A stretch of 59,354 nucleotides of DNA. Source: Thamnocephalis sphaerospora. Lineage: Eukaryota; Zoopagomycota; Zoopagomycetes; Zoopagales; Sigmoideomycetaceae. The first letter of the stretch is position 1; every line of letters begins with the position of its first letter. Shown in pieces: positions 22,592 through 34,900 of this stretch. The stretch is taken from NCBI GenBank assembly GCA_003614735.1, contig KZ992447.1, positions 1-59,354 of the forward strand, written 5' to 3'. Both the position numbers and the translations under genes were made by a program. The notes beneath the pieces are model-generated. The model saw only the letters and a program-made list of their open reading frames with translations, was not told the DNA's origin and ran no database searches.

Positions 22592-25500
22592 ATGCAACGC
22601 TTCATCACGCACGCTAGCACCGCTTCTACGCTTCGTACGGCCACGCATTGGCAGCGCCCTGCAGCGGTGCTCGTGCGGCAGAGTATGTCGCTGCGATCAA
22701 CCATATCGCATGGCGTTCAACATGCGCATGCCTGGCACTTTGGCGTCGTGGCTTGGCCGCGCTACTTGCCAACCACCAGGCGCCTGTTGCATCACCACTC
22801 ACTGCTACAGGATGCCAGCACTGCTGTCTCTCTAAAAATCAGCAAAGACAGTACTGTTGACCCTGCAAACGACACCGGCAACGGCAAGCAAGATGGCGAA
22901 GATATTGTCGAAGAGGATATTATCAAAGACCCAAAATATACTTACACCTACCCTACTGTAAAGGCCTACGTGAAAAAGTACGTGCGCTATGGTTTCGAGT
23001 GCGCCGCAAACCATCCGTACGCGCCAGTACATACCGCTTATATCGTGTGCACATAGGTTTAGCAAGCTTATCGAGATGGAGCGAGAAGAGGAGCGACGCA
23101 CTGCGGAAAAGCAGCTGCACAAAATTCCTTTGAGCCGACTAATCAAGCACGGCCTAGTACTACAGCAAATGAAGGGTCAAAGGTTTGGCGAACATTTTGA
23201 TAGATTCAAACTGTCGTTTCAGACGGAAGAAGGCAAAAAACTGCCGCATTGCACGTTTGCGCAAGGCGATGCAGTGGTACTTAGCCGCGATGGCCCTTTG
23301 GGGGAGGACACACACGAAGCTGTAGTGTTCAATCGGACGAAAAAGAGAATAGTTTTGACGGTAAGAGATTTGCCACCCGAGTTGGATTCTGGCGTTTGGC
23401 GTCTGGATCAGGGTAGTTCTGCTGTGTCCTATGAAAGGTAAGCAAGTAAGATGACGCCAAGTATGGTGCAATCTGCTAATGTATATACAATGATACGACG
23501 CAACATGTAGAATGAAGGATACACTTGTGCGAATTCATGAGTCTACACTCAAAAAGATAAAGAACCAGTCAAACACATTGCTTCGAGATGTTCTTGTTGG
23601 CCAGCAATCAAAGAAGCAAGCAGGTAAGCGCCATGCTAATGGCAAGTAATGCATTCGTGACACTCACCCGCACATGTAGAGAAGCCGTCGCCGTTGCTTT
23701 CCGCATATCCTAAAGTGCGCCAATGGATAGACAATGAAGTTGAGCTACCAGGCGTTCCTACCAATGATAGGCCCAATACGTCACAGCTGGATGCCATCAA
23801 GCATGCACTGACCCACCGCTTCACAATCATTCGAGGCGTAAGTGCCAATCGATGAGGCACCAGAATTGTAGCCGATGGAATGTCTAACACACATCATAGC
23901 CACCGGGTACAGGAAAAACGATGGTGCGCCGTAAACAGTCCAGGCCAGCGCCAGCGCTACCGCCATGTTGCTGACTCCCAGCTGCCTATGTGATAGACTA
24001 CCGTGCATTTGGCTCGCATCATACACCAGCTTACGGAAAAAAGACTTCGAATCCTGGTCTGTGCCTGCACCAACGGCTCTGCAGACAACTGTAAGTGAAG
24101 CGATTGCATCTGTACGCAACTTTGCTCACTTTTCAGCGCACGACAGTGCTTAAGCGTCTGGCAGATCAAGGCCTAGACACTGTACGGATTGGAATGCCTA
24201 CACGAGTTTGTGCAGATTTACGCAACCAAACACTAGATGCACGCGTGGAAGCGCATAAAAGGTATCCAGAGTTGCGTAAGCTACGTAGTAAGATTGCCGA
24301 TTTGGATCAGAAAATGTACGACACACAAATCAAACATCGCGTTGACGGTAAGCAAGCTTTATCTAGTTTCGCTACTCGAGCGCTTAAACATAGCATGCGG
24401 GTCTGCTAGAAAACAAACTTCAGGAACTACGTCGCAATGCTGAAATACTACGCAGAGATATTGTAAATCAGATTCTTGATGATGCTGATGTTATATGCGG
24501 CACCTGTATTAGTGTCGGCTCGGATGAATTGAAAGTGAGCCAACCTAGCCGAGTAAATGCTGTCACCAACTTGACTGACGTTTGCCGACTAGCACATGTC
24601 CTTTCCACTGGTTATCATCGATGAGGGCTCTCAGTCCACGGAGCCGCAGTGCTTGGTGCCTTTGGCAAAGGGTGCTGAACACGCCATTATAGTTGGCGAT
24701 CACAAACAGCTACCGCCGTTTGTTCTCCATCAGGACGCCCGGGACGAAGGCCTTGGCCTCAGTCTTTTAGAGCGAATGCTTCATGCGGGTGAGTAATAGC
24801 CACCTCGGATTGATGCTGTTCGCCGTTGATGCGTGCATTTTGTAGAGGTGCCCAGCGCAGACTTGCGTATACAGCACCGAATGCATCCTGCTATCTGCGC
24901 CTTTCCAAGCATGCATTTTTACCAGAATCGCTTGATGAGCAGTAGCGCTGTGGCCGAACATCAAGCACCAAAGCTGTTTCGGACTAGCCCTGAAGGAGCG
25001 AAACAAGCCAAACCACACCCATCGCTGGTGTTTATTGACTTGGAGTCAGGCGGCGAAAGGCGCGTCAACAAGTCTCGCATTAACCATGGCGAAATCAAGG
25101 CACTGTCTAGAGTGCTGCGCCTACTCAAGCAGCAGAATCCAGAGCTGCGTGCTCAAGACATTGGCATCATAACGCCTTATCAAGGGCAGTACCGAAAACT
25201 GCTTAGCGCAATTGAATCGTCGCCCTTTGCCAAAGATACAAAAGCAGAAGGTAAAAAGCAGAAAGATGACGAGGAAGATTCGGTGCCGGACGCGCGGCTA
25301 TTGCCCGAGGTAAAGACCATCGACGGCTTCCAAGGCTGCGAAAAGAACGTGATACTGTTCAGCACGGTGCGTGCCAACAGCAAGGGCACCATTGGCTTTC
25401 TGAAAGAGCAGCGCCGGATGAATGTGGCCTTGACACGCGCTCGCAACCTACTAGTGGTGTTTGGCCGCGCCAAAACGCTAAGCAGAGATGAAAACTGGAA

Positions 25501-25618
25501 CAAGTGGATATGCTGGCTACGCAGCGGCGAGGGAGGATCGGCTGTCCAGCATGTTACAACCGCCGGACTTCGTAGCCATCTGCAGCGATTTGGTATTATC
25601 AAGCCCAAGAGCCGTTAA
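22592..25618 (+). CDS. IGHMBP2/Hcs1-type SF1 helicase, copy A
   Basis: Ten exons (22592..22977, 23057..23437, 23511..23623, 23680..23837, 23900..23923, 23997..24090, 24147..24347, 24410..24534, 24593..24788, 24846..25618) give 816 residues. Upf1-like 5'-3' helicases of this branch unwind RNA or DNA; yeast Hcs1 and human IGHMBP2 are relatives. The N-terminus (MQRFITHASTASTLRTATHW...) is Arg/Ser/His-rich without acids for about 70 residues, a mitochondrial-type presequence. Then come the 1B/stalk region and the motifs GPPGTGKT (I), ACTNGSADNL (Ia, degenerate), DEGSQ (II), GDHKQLPP (III), QHRMHPAI (IV region), TPYQGQ, DGFQGCEKNV (V; Cys replaces the usual Arg/Lys) and NVALTRAR (VI). The P-loop lies in a 24-nt exon. 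It is first in a head-to-tail trio with 372 bp to copy B. Confidence 0.9.
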
Positions 25619-25989
25619 ACCGCGTGTCGCTTATCTTCAGCCGCCATTGACCTTGTTTGTGTGACGGTGCATGGGCCATGATTGGTGATGTGACCCTCAA
25701 TAAACGCGGTGATGCGAACAATGGCAGTCGGTCGACGCAAACACCCTTTGCCACAAGTCGACATCAGCCACACGTGTTGTATCTGGCAGGGTAAAGGCGT
25801 CGGAAGGAAAAGTGCTGTTTGATAGGCGTGCTACCAAACGGTCAGAATGAAGCACAGATTGGCGAACGAGTGTAATGAATTGGACAGTAGTGCTTTCCGC
25901 CGCCTGATGCTCGTCGAGATCAAGCAACGCGGTTGGCAGCTGGCCGCCACTCTGGCGCGGCGCTTCCCTTTGTTACTCTTTCATTCAGC

Positions 25990-28900
25990 ATGAAGCGCCT
26001 CATTACACATTCCAGTGCTGTCTCTGCGCCCTGCGTGCCCACATACCAACGACATGCTGCGGCGGCGTTTGTACGGCAGAGCATACTGTCGCGGTCGGCC
26101 ATATCGTTCCACGCTCGATATATACCCACTTTATCCTCGGTTACAGTAACTTGGTCGGGCTGTCAGCCGGATACAAGGCGCCTTTTCCATTGCTGCATAC
26201 CACGGTAGGATGCTGGTACCGCGCTCACTAATAAGAGCGACAGCAGATAGGACTAATGCTGCCTTTACACTAGTAGTGCTAGCGTGCAAAAGAGCCGGTG
26301 TCTTGAAGGAGAGCATATGCGCAAAGGTCTAGGCTACACCTATGCGTATCCGACCGCAAGCGCTTACGTGGAAAAGTATGTTTGCTAGCATGGGGACGCC
26401 ATCAGCTTCGATTAGTGTTTGGCGCATGTATGCTGACGCTGGGGTTGGCAGGTTTAGCGCGCTTATTGAGCTAGAGGAAAAGGAGGAACGTCGCATTGTC
26501 AACGAGCGGCTAAACACATGGCCAATGAAGCGTTTAGCGGATGCCGGCTTGCTGCTACAGCACATGAAGGCCCGAAACTCTGGCAAGTATCTTGGCATGT
26601 CCAAGCTGGAATTTTACCTGGAGCAAAACAAGGAACTGCCGCGTCACACATTTATGCAGGGCGACATGGTGATGATTAGCCGCAAGCATCCGCTAAAGGG
26701 AACAGCCTACGAGGCGGTGGTGCTCGGTCGAACGCGCAGCAAGCTTGTTCTGATGTCGAATAATGTACCGGACGACTTATCCCACGGTCTATGGCGTCTA
26801 GACCGAGGTAATTCCACTATTGCATACGAAAGGTGTGTGGCCGGTCTGCGCGCCAAAGCATGCCCGACTTACCGAGCGGTGTGGTGCGGTGTAATGCGGT
26901 CTAAAGGATGAAACGCGCGCTTGATCTGCTGCACAAGCCAACCAGCACGTTTGATGGCAGTAACATTGCGGGCGATACCAGCACGGATTATAGCAAGAGT
27001 AACAAAGCAATAGGCACCCAGCTCTACGACGTTCTTGTTGGCGATCAGCCAGGAAAGCAAGCAGGTATGGCGCCACATTAGCCACGAGTAGACACCGCTC
27101 ACACGCTATTACACAGCAAAACCGTCACCGCTATTCTCCATGTATCCGTCGGTGCGCAGATGGCTGGATGGCAAACTTGTATTAGATAATGCTCCGGCTG
27201 AAAGGGAGCTGAATCCATCGCAGCTGGCAGCCATTAGACAAGCGTTTCTGCATCGCTTTTCGGTGATTCATGGCGTGAGTAGCAAAACGTAGCAGGTCAT
27301 AGCGCGCAAGGCGGTAGCTGATGGGTGTATTAGCCACCGGGTACAGGAAAAACAATGGTACGCTGTAGAAACCGAAGCTCGTAGCAATGTGTTTGCTTTA
27401 CTCACGGCGGCTAACATGTCTGCCTGTGCTGTAGACGGTTGCAAGCTTCGCCCGACTCGCGCGCCGATTCGTCGGTAACGCATTCCCTATTCTCGTGTGT
27501 GCCTACACCAATACCGCTGCAGACCACTGTATGTACTGCTCTTTTGCACGCATCCGACGTAGCTTACACTGCGTGCGGAGCAGTGCTTGATAGCCTGTTG
27601 GAGCAGGGCCTGGATGCGGTCCGAATAGGCATACCCGCACGCACTCGCACCAATTTGCAGCGCTTCACACTGGATGCGCGTGTGGAAGCACATCCAGACT
27701 ATCCCAAGCTACAGAAATTGTACAAGAAAATTGAAACGCTGGAGCATGGACTAGAGTTGCTGGATGGCTGGGACCGAGGCATATGTAAGTGCCGACTGCT
27801 TGTATCATCTGCGACTATGCAGCCAACCGACAGCGCCTTTAGGCTTTCAGGCCATCGTTAAAGGGCGGGAGGAAGCCAAAGGACTCCATCAACGCATTCG
27901 AACAAGCATCATAGAAGAGGCTGACGTTCTATGCACCACTTGTATCGGCGCCGGTTCAGAGGACCTGAGGGTGCGCTGTTGCGGTTGTCGAGCAAATACT
28001 TCCGCAAGCTAGACTGACGGCCTTTTCCTTGTAGAGCGTGTCCCTTCCGCTGGTCATCATTGACGAAGGCTCTCAGTGCACCGAACCACAGTGTCTGGTG
28101 CCCCTGACCAAGGGTGCCAAGCACGCTGTCATTATTGGCGACCACAAGCAGCTGCCGCCGCTCATACTGGATGCCGAGGCACAAAAGGGCGGTCTTGGCC
28201 TAAGTCTCCTGGAGAGAATGACCTATGCGGGTAGGAAGTACCACATTGCGCTGGAGATGTTTACGGCTAATGCCGCGTTTGCACAGGCGCGCCTAGCACG
28301 ATGCTCAACACGCAATACCGGATGCACCCGGCCATCTGCGCGTTTCCCAGCACGTACTTTTACCTGGGCCAGCTGGCCAACGGCGATGCCACGGCTGAGC
28401 AGCAGGCACCGCGGCTGCTCCTCTCTGGCTCGCAGGACACAACAAACGCGCTATCCTGCCCATCACTGATATTTATTGACTTGGAGACCGGCATAGAACA
28501 CCGCGGTACTGGCATGTCATTAGCAAATGCTGAAGAAGTGCAGGCAACCATTGGCGTACTGCGCTTACTGCAATACCATAACCCACAGCTGCTTGCGCGA
28601 GATGTAGGCATCATCACGCCCTACCAGGAGCAGCACCGGTACCTGCAGAGCGCCATCAGATTGGCGCCATTCACGAGCGGCCGCGACCTTGTCTGCCAAG
28701 ACCACAGCAGCGAAAATAAGGAGGTTGATGCGCTGGTGCTACCCGAGGTGCAGACCATTGACGGTTTCCAGGGCCGCGAAAAGAACGTGATCCTGTTTAG
28801 CGCCGTACGCGCCAATCGTGGCGGCATGGTCGGCTTTCTGGGCGATCAGCGCCGGATGAATGTGGCCCTAACACGCGCTCGTCATCTGCTCGTGGTGATT

Positions 28901-29077
28901 GGTCATGGCAACACGCTCAGTGCTGACCGACACTGGCGCGAATGGATGTGCTGGTTACGCAGTGGCGAAGCAGGGCCTGCTGCCCAGTACATTGCCGCTT
29001 CCGAGTACCAGAAGCAGCTACAGTGCTTGAGTGTACACGGGCTTTGCCACCGCCAAGCAGGCGGCTATTCTTTCTAG
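25990..29077 (+). CDS. IGHMBP2/Hcs1-type SF1 helicase, copy B
   Basis: Eleven exons (25990..26204, 26274..26375, 26452..26832, 26907..27064, 27117..27274, 27334..27357, 27435..27528, 27584..27784, 27843..27970, 28035..28230, 28287..29077) give 815 residues. It is a paralogue of copy A: five internal exons have exactly the same lengths (381, 24, 94, 201, 196 nt), and the extra exon comes from an intron in the presequence region. The N-terminus (MKRLITHSSAVSAP...) resembles that of A and looks mitochondrial. Motifs: GPPGTGKT, AYTNTAADHL (Ia, degenerate), DEGSQ, GDHKQLPP, QYRMHPAI, TPYQEQ, DGFQGREKNV, NVALTRAR. All ATPase motifs other than Ia look intact, so I expect an active enzyme. The start codon is the first ATG of the frame; the paralogue A start aligns with it. 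Confidence 0.9.
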
Positions 29078-29269
29078 TAAACCGCCGCCTGTTCATGTGC
29101 GCCAGTGCACACGTCACTTCTTTCCTTCGTCTGTGCGGCCCAACCAACGCGTGCTCTTGCCGCCACCCACTCGTCCTCCCCGTAAAGCACTGTGGCGGCG
29201 CAGATCGAAACGGTTGCTGGCCATTCTCACCTTACAAACCTACCCTTATCCTCTTCTATCAAAGACGCC

Positions 29270-32200
29270 ATGAGTCGCCACGATGGACGTGGCCGTGGCC
29301 GTGGCCGTGGGCGCGGACGTGGACGTGGACGTGAGCAAGCTTCATATGACGGCTGGGGCTCAGACTTGCGAGCAGCACCAGAGGAAGCCACGTGCGATTT
29401 TGACCTTGGCAGCAATCCCTGGGACACACCAAGCAATCCGCAAGCGGAGAACAACGATGACGATGGCGGCTGGGGTAACGTAACAGCCAGCATGAAGAAG
29501 GCGTGGGGAGAGCCTGCATCGCCACCAAAGTCCTGGGACGCTGCTGTGGACAACTCGCATACAGAGAGCGAAACTCTTTGTGACCAAGACTCTTACAAAG
29601 ATAGCCACGATTTAGACCGACGCAGCAACTATAGCGGGAACAGCGGCTGGCGCGGCGGTTCGTACGGCAATGGCAACGGTCCAGACCCTGCGCAATTCGA
29701 GCAGCGCACCCGCGGCAGCAAAGGCGGGCGTGGTGGCAATCGAGGTGGGCGCTTCAACAACATGGACGACCAGAGGAGCAGCATGCAACCGTCATCGCCA
29801 CTACATGGCGAGAGTACAAGGAGTCGAGGCTCCTCCAACAATGAACGCCATAACCAAGGATCCTATGGCTCGCAACAAGGCCGCAACCCGTACCGTTCCG
29901 TAGATCGTCATAGCAACGAGTCGTACGACCATGCGGCTGGTCAAAGAAACGGGTCTAGGTATGGCAAGCCAAGTGACGTTGAATACAACTGGAACAATGC
30001 AGCAGGCAACAGCGGGCCGACCGCTGGCAACATCATTGTCCAGGAGCCCGAGGAGGATGATCGTCCAGACAGGGGAAATTTCAGCCGATCGCGTCAGTCC
30101 GATTATGATCGTCGCAGCCACGAATCTCGCAGCCACGAATCTCGCAGCCAGCGGGATCAAAGTGTGTACAGTCATTCTGATAGCCAGGAAAGTCACGAGC
30201 AGAGCAGCACGGAATGGGATGCCCGGAATCGGGCTCCCGCTGACAGAGGGCACCAGTCAGGGCGCAGCGCACCGCAACAGCAGGTGCACGACAGCTGGCA
30301 AAACCCGCAAGATGGTAGTCCCTCGGGAAGAGCAAACTACGGGAGTAATACCCAAGAGAGGTATGGACAACAGGAGTGGCAGCATCAAGATCAATACGGC
30401 CAGGCAGGGCACAGTGCTCAGGGCCGCGAATCAGCTCGCCCAGAATACAATGAGCGGTCGGCTTCAACATGGGATAGACGGGAGGAGCACACCAATGCGC
30501 CAATCGCCAACCGCCAGGGAGCCGCTGAGCAAGATGTAGCGCAGTCGCCCATTACACCGAGTGCTGTAGCAGACTACGTTTACCAGTAGGTTGCGCGGGT
30601 TACAATCACGCGGCTAAATGGAATGCATCGAAAAGATGCGTTCATGGTATGTTTGCATGTGCTAACGCTTCTATAACGACAGTTTCCTCAAGATGATCAA
30701 CTTTGAACTTACGGAGGAAGAAGACAACCTGCATGATCGTATCAATGAATGGCCGCTTGAGCGTTTGGTGGGTGAGGGTGCCGTGCTGCTGGATATGGCT
30801 GGCGATATGACAGATCCCTACTACAGCATGTTCCAGTATATCTTTAAGCCCGAAAATGGAGGTCGCATGCCTTATTGCACCTTTTCGGAAGGCGACATGC
30901 TCTTCCTCAGTCGTCGGCATCCCATCTGGGGCAATGTCTACGAAATGACAGTGCTGGAAAAGACACCTTCACAGATCGTAGTCATCTCGCGTGCCATACC
31001 CGAAGAACTACGCGAGGGGGTTTGGCGACTGGATCAGGCCACAACAACAACGCCGTTTCTTCGGTAGGTTACGTGTGAACGGAACAAGAGAAGGGCTCGT
31101 TAGCTGGCTACTCTTGCCGTAGCAGTGATGGTTGGCACGGATTAGTTTAGCACTGTGTCTAACGGTATACTGCGGACGATAGAATGGAGCGTGCACTGCT
31201 CTCTCTTTGCCAGACAGGAGAAGGGGATAAAGCGATGGTGTCGGAAATGAAACGCATCAAGGCCAGTAGGTTTGGCAGCGATAAAGACGACGACAATTAT
31301 CACGAGGGGGATGATGACGACGATGACGAAGAGAATGATGACGACAACGCGGAGAACGATAATCCCGACTTTGTGGGCACAGTGTTGCGCGATGTAATCC
31401 TATCGACCGATCCAAGAAAGACAGCATGTAGGTTGGTCAGGTGCACGGCTTGCTGATCTATTTATACTAAGCCTTGTGCGTGTACCTGGGATCTGCCTAG
31501 TTCTGCCGTCCGGATTGTTTGACGAGTATCCCGACTTGATTGACTGGCTGAAAGGCTCTGCCGATGAGACGGCGGTTCTGGGGAAACAGGAGCGCGGCCT
31601 AAATCGATCGCAGCTGATAGCCGTAAAGCAGGCGCTCTTGCATCGCTTTTCTCTCATTCTTGGTGTGAGTCAAAGGGGAGCACGCATGGCACGGCATATT
31701 ACCAAGTCAAAATGTCTAACAGCACCTCTGATCAATAGCCACCGGGTACCGGCAAAACCACCGTATGTATCTACCACAGTATGGTGCTTCTCTGCTGCAC
31801 TAACAGGCACCGCGTTATTCCAACAGACCACAATTCAAATGGTGCGAGTTGTACTCGAGCTCACGCAACGCAACATTCCCATTCTACTCTGCGCCAAAAC
31901 CAACGTGGCCGTGGACAATTGTGCGTGGCCGCGGTGGGCACATGGCTGATACTACTGTGACTTACGTGTCTACATTGCGCCCATTTGCAGTACTGAGTGG
32001 ACTGATTGATGCAGGTGTAAAGGCTCTACGAATTGGCATGACGGCTCGCGTGCGCGAGGATTTGCGCGAGTACACGCTGGACCACAAGATTGAGAATCAT
32101 CCCAAAATAGATCAGCTAAAGAAATCCAGAGAGAAGATAGGCGCCCTAAAAAGGCAAAGTCAGCGTGGGCGCGGACGCGGACGCGGTCGTGGTCGTGGCA

Positions 32201-33548
32201 GGGGCAGAGGCAATGATGGCCCTTCCAGGAGTTGCGAGGTTGGTGAAGGTATGTAGGGCATCGTCGCACACACAAGCACTCATGGGCTGACAGACTCGGA
32301 CGCCACCTGCGTGTTTGCACAGCCGGAGAAATAGCGGCCAAGCAAAAGGAGGCTCGTGATTTGATGGACGCCATCATCCAGGATGAAATCAGCGGTGCCG
32401 ATGTGATTTGCGCCACAAGCATTGGTGCCGGATCACCCCATCTGAAGGTGCGCAAAGACGTAGCAGACAGATTGCGTTCATTGTTGACGCGTAGTACGAC
32501 AGAGGTTCGCCTTTCCGCTGGTCATCATCGATGAAGGCACTCAGTGCACAGAGCCAGAATGTCTGATTCCGCTTGCCAAGGGCGCAAAGCACGCTATTAT
32601 CGTGGGCGACCATCGACAGCTGCAGCCCACCATCATGAGTCGCGATGCCAAGTTATCTGGACTAAGTACCAGCATGTTTGAGCGGCTGATGCACTTTGGT
32701 GAGTGTTGCGCGCGATCCTGTAATATAGGTGGTCGTCTTACTCAACGCTGGCGACTGTACCAGGTATACCGAGCACGATGCTGGACATACAATATCGCAT
32801 GCATCCCACCATTAGCGACATTTCGAGTCGCATGTTTTACGAAGGCCGTATCAAGAACGGCATTAAGGCAGAGCAGCGCCCGGTGCCGTATCTAGCTAAA
32901 CTAGAGCGCGAGCTGCAGCAACATGACACGGTCAATCCGCCGCTTATTCTAATCGATCTGCAAGATAGTATCGAGCGACGCAGTGCAAGTGGCTCCGTGC
33001 GCAACGAAGAGGAAGTGGGGGTGGTGCTGGAGCTGTTGGACGACTTGTTTGCGAGTAACCGGGATCTCAAGCCGTGCAATATCGGTATAATCACACCATA
33101 TGCAGAGCAGCGCCGCATGCTACGTGATCGCACCCAGGATAACGACCAGTTCCAAGTGGAGATTGATGGCATCATCCAATATTCCAACTATGGCGACGGC
33201 GACGATGATAGCGGCGAAGTCGACCGTGAAAAGATGCTGGAGGTGCACACCGTCGACGGCTTCCAGGGTCGAGAAAAGGACGTGATCATTATGAGTACGG
33301 TACGCACCAATGTAAGCGGCAGCAGCATTGGCTTCCTCTCCGACTGGCGGCGGCTGAATGTGGCAGCAACGCGTGCACGCCGGCTACTCGTCTTTGTCGG
33401 CAACCTCGACACGCTGAAACAGGATGACCACTGGTGGCAGCTTATCAACTCGGCCAAAGAAAGTCTGGATGCTGCCATCGTCTCAGCGCAAGCATATCTG
33501 CCCCAGGGATACAAGCCAACCTTTTCGGGCACCCGCCATTACTACTAG
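29270..33548 (+). CDS. IGHMBP2/Hcs1-type SF1 helicase, copy C, with RG-rich N-terminus
   Basis: Ten exons (29270..30585, 30683..31063, 31183..31427, 31501..31664, 31739..31762, 31827..31920, 31991..32248, 32323..32447, 32503..32698, 32764..33548) give 1195 residues. The first 438 residues are low-complexity: an (RG)n start after MSRHDG, scattered WG/RGG motifs, then Ser/Arg/Gln/His-rich repeats. This composition is typical of RNA-granule and RNA-binding proteins. The helicase body follows with GPPGTGKT, AKTNVAVDNL (canonical Ia), DEGTQ, GDHRQLQP (usually QLPP), QYRMHPTI, TPYAEQ, DGFQGREKDV and NVAATRAR. It differs from A and B by an acidic insertion in the third exon (Asp/Glu/Asn run) and an RG run (about 32162-32208) in the exon just after motif Ia. 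It lacks a mitochondrial presequence. It is convergent with U2AF35, 215 bp away. Confidence 0.9.
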
Positions 33549-33763
33549 AGGCGTGGTAGCGCCATTGGCTCGCATTTGTGCTCATATGAGCAATTACAGC
33601 GCTTTGCATGTCAGCTGTTGGCCAGTCTTTTATTCCTCGCTGGCGTTGTTCGCAAGGAGTGCACATAAACATGTTTTTCTCTGCCCACAGCTGGTCATCG
33701 AAAAAGACGCTGCTGATAGCGCAAGGCAGCACAGCGCAAACATGCACAGTTGGCAACAGGTAA

Positions 33764-34732
33764 TCACCGCCGGTCATCACCGCGACGCGGCGACCGAGAG
33801 CGTGAACGCGACCGGTGTCGCCGGCTCTCGCGCCCATGGCGATCACGCTCGCGCTCGCGCTCACGTTCGCGGTCCCGGTCCCGATCGCGGTCGCGATCAC
33901 GATTGCGCTCCCGATCCCGGTCACGGTCTCGATCCTCGCGGTCGCCACGATCGCGCGAGCTGCGTCGACCGCTCTTCTCACGCAAGCTCAGTCGCTGTGC
34001 ATCTTCCAGCTCGCGCTTCAAAGCGCGCGTCGGATGCCGTAGATGCATAAAGTTGCAGAAGCCGCCACGATCGCACTCGCCGTTTTCATACTGCCGACAG
34101 CACGCCTCTGCAAAGTCCGTCACTGGTGAAAGCTCCACAAACAGCGGACGTCCTACGCAGTAGATGACGACCATCGCGCAACGTTAATCCACGGATCGAC
34201 CTTCACTCGTCAGCACTGTTACCCTACTCACCTGCGTAGAAGCGCTTGTTCAGCTCGTCCTTGGCACGCTGCGCATCCTCCTCGAGGGAAAAGCGCACGT
34301 ACACATTGCCAACCAGATGGTCGGCGACGTTGTTGCACACACGGATGTCCTCCACCTGGCCGTACTTGCAGAATTCCATGTAGATATCCTCAAAGAACAG
34401 GTCGAAATGCGCCTGCAGCTGCTCCTTGTCCAGCTTACACTCGGGATCCAGTTCGGGATTCTGGTAAAAGTTGGCAATCATAATTGTCTGCGAAAAGTTG
34501 GGCTTCACATGCTTGCGCGAACAACGCTCGCCATGGCGGCACGCGCCAATCTTGAAGTAGAAGGAACAGTTGACCCTGTACACAGCGATGACCGTACAGA
34601 CAACGAAAGCAGCGCCCGAGCATCAGCCACCAAATCGTCGAGAACGCGCCGATCGCGTCCAGCCACTACCACCACTACCACCACCTACTTGTCCTTCTCC
34701 GTGCCATAGATCGAAGCGAGATGCTCAGCCAT
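33764..34732 (-). CDS. U2AF1: Splicing factor U2AF small subunit (U2AF35)
   Basis: Exons 34732..34689, 34575..34232 and 34152..33764 give 258 residues. U2AF35 recognises the 3' splice-site AG as part of the U2AF heterodimer. The short first exon encodes MAEHLASIYGTEKDK, nearly the same as other U2AF35 proteins. Then come zinc finger 1 (CSFYFKIGACRHGERCSRKH), the U2AF-homology RRM (RVCNNVADHLVGNVYVRF, AGRPLFVELSPVTDF) and zinc finger 2 (CCRQYENGECDRGGFCNFMH). The C-terminus is a long Arg-Asp/Arg-Glu/Arg-Ser tail (about 70 residues) instead of a Gly-rich RS tail. The gene is complete. It lies 168 bp downstream of CET1 on the same strand. Confidence 0.97.
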
Positions 34733-34900
34733 GGTGTACACACACGACGTGCCAGCGACGACGACGGCAACGACGGCGACGCGCAGAAACAGACCGACGA
34801 GGATAGCGGCGGCAGAAGAGATGCGATCGTGTGCGTGTGTGTGCCGATTTGTTGTTGTGACGACAGCTGGTGCTATCTTTAATAGACTGGTGAAATAGCA

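Noticed and set aside
22468-22704. Antisense frames over the helicase A and B presequences (also 25920-26129)
   Set aside because: They resemble each other only because the sense presequence exons are paralogous; they are shadows, not genes.
33750-34050. Plus-strand Arg/Ser and Ala/Val/Pro-rich frames opposite the U2AF35 tail
   Set aside because: Mirror frames of the RD/RE/RS codon repeats of U2AF35; the zinc fingers and RRM fix the true strand.
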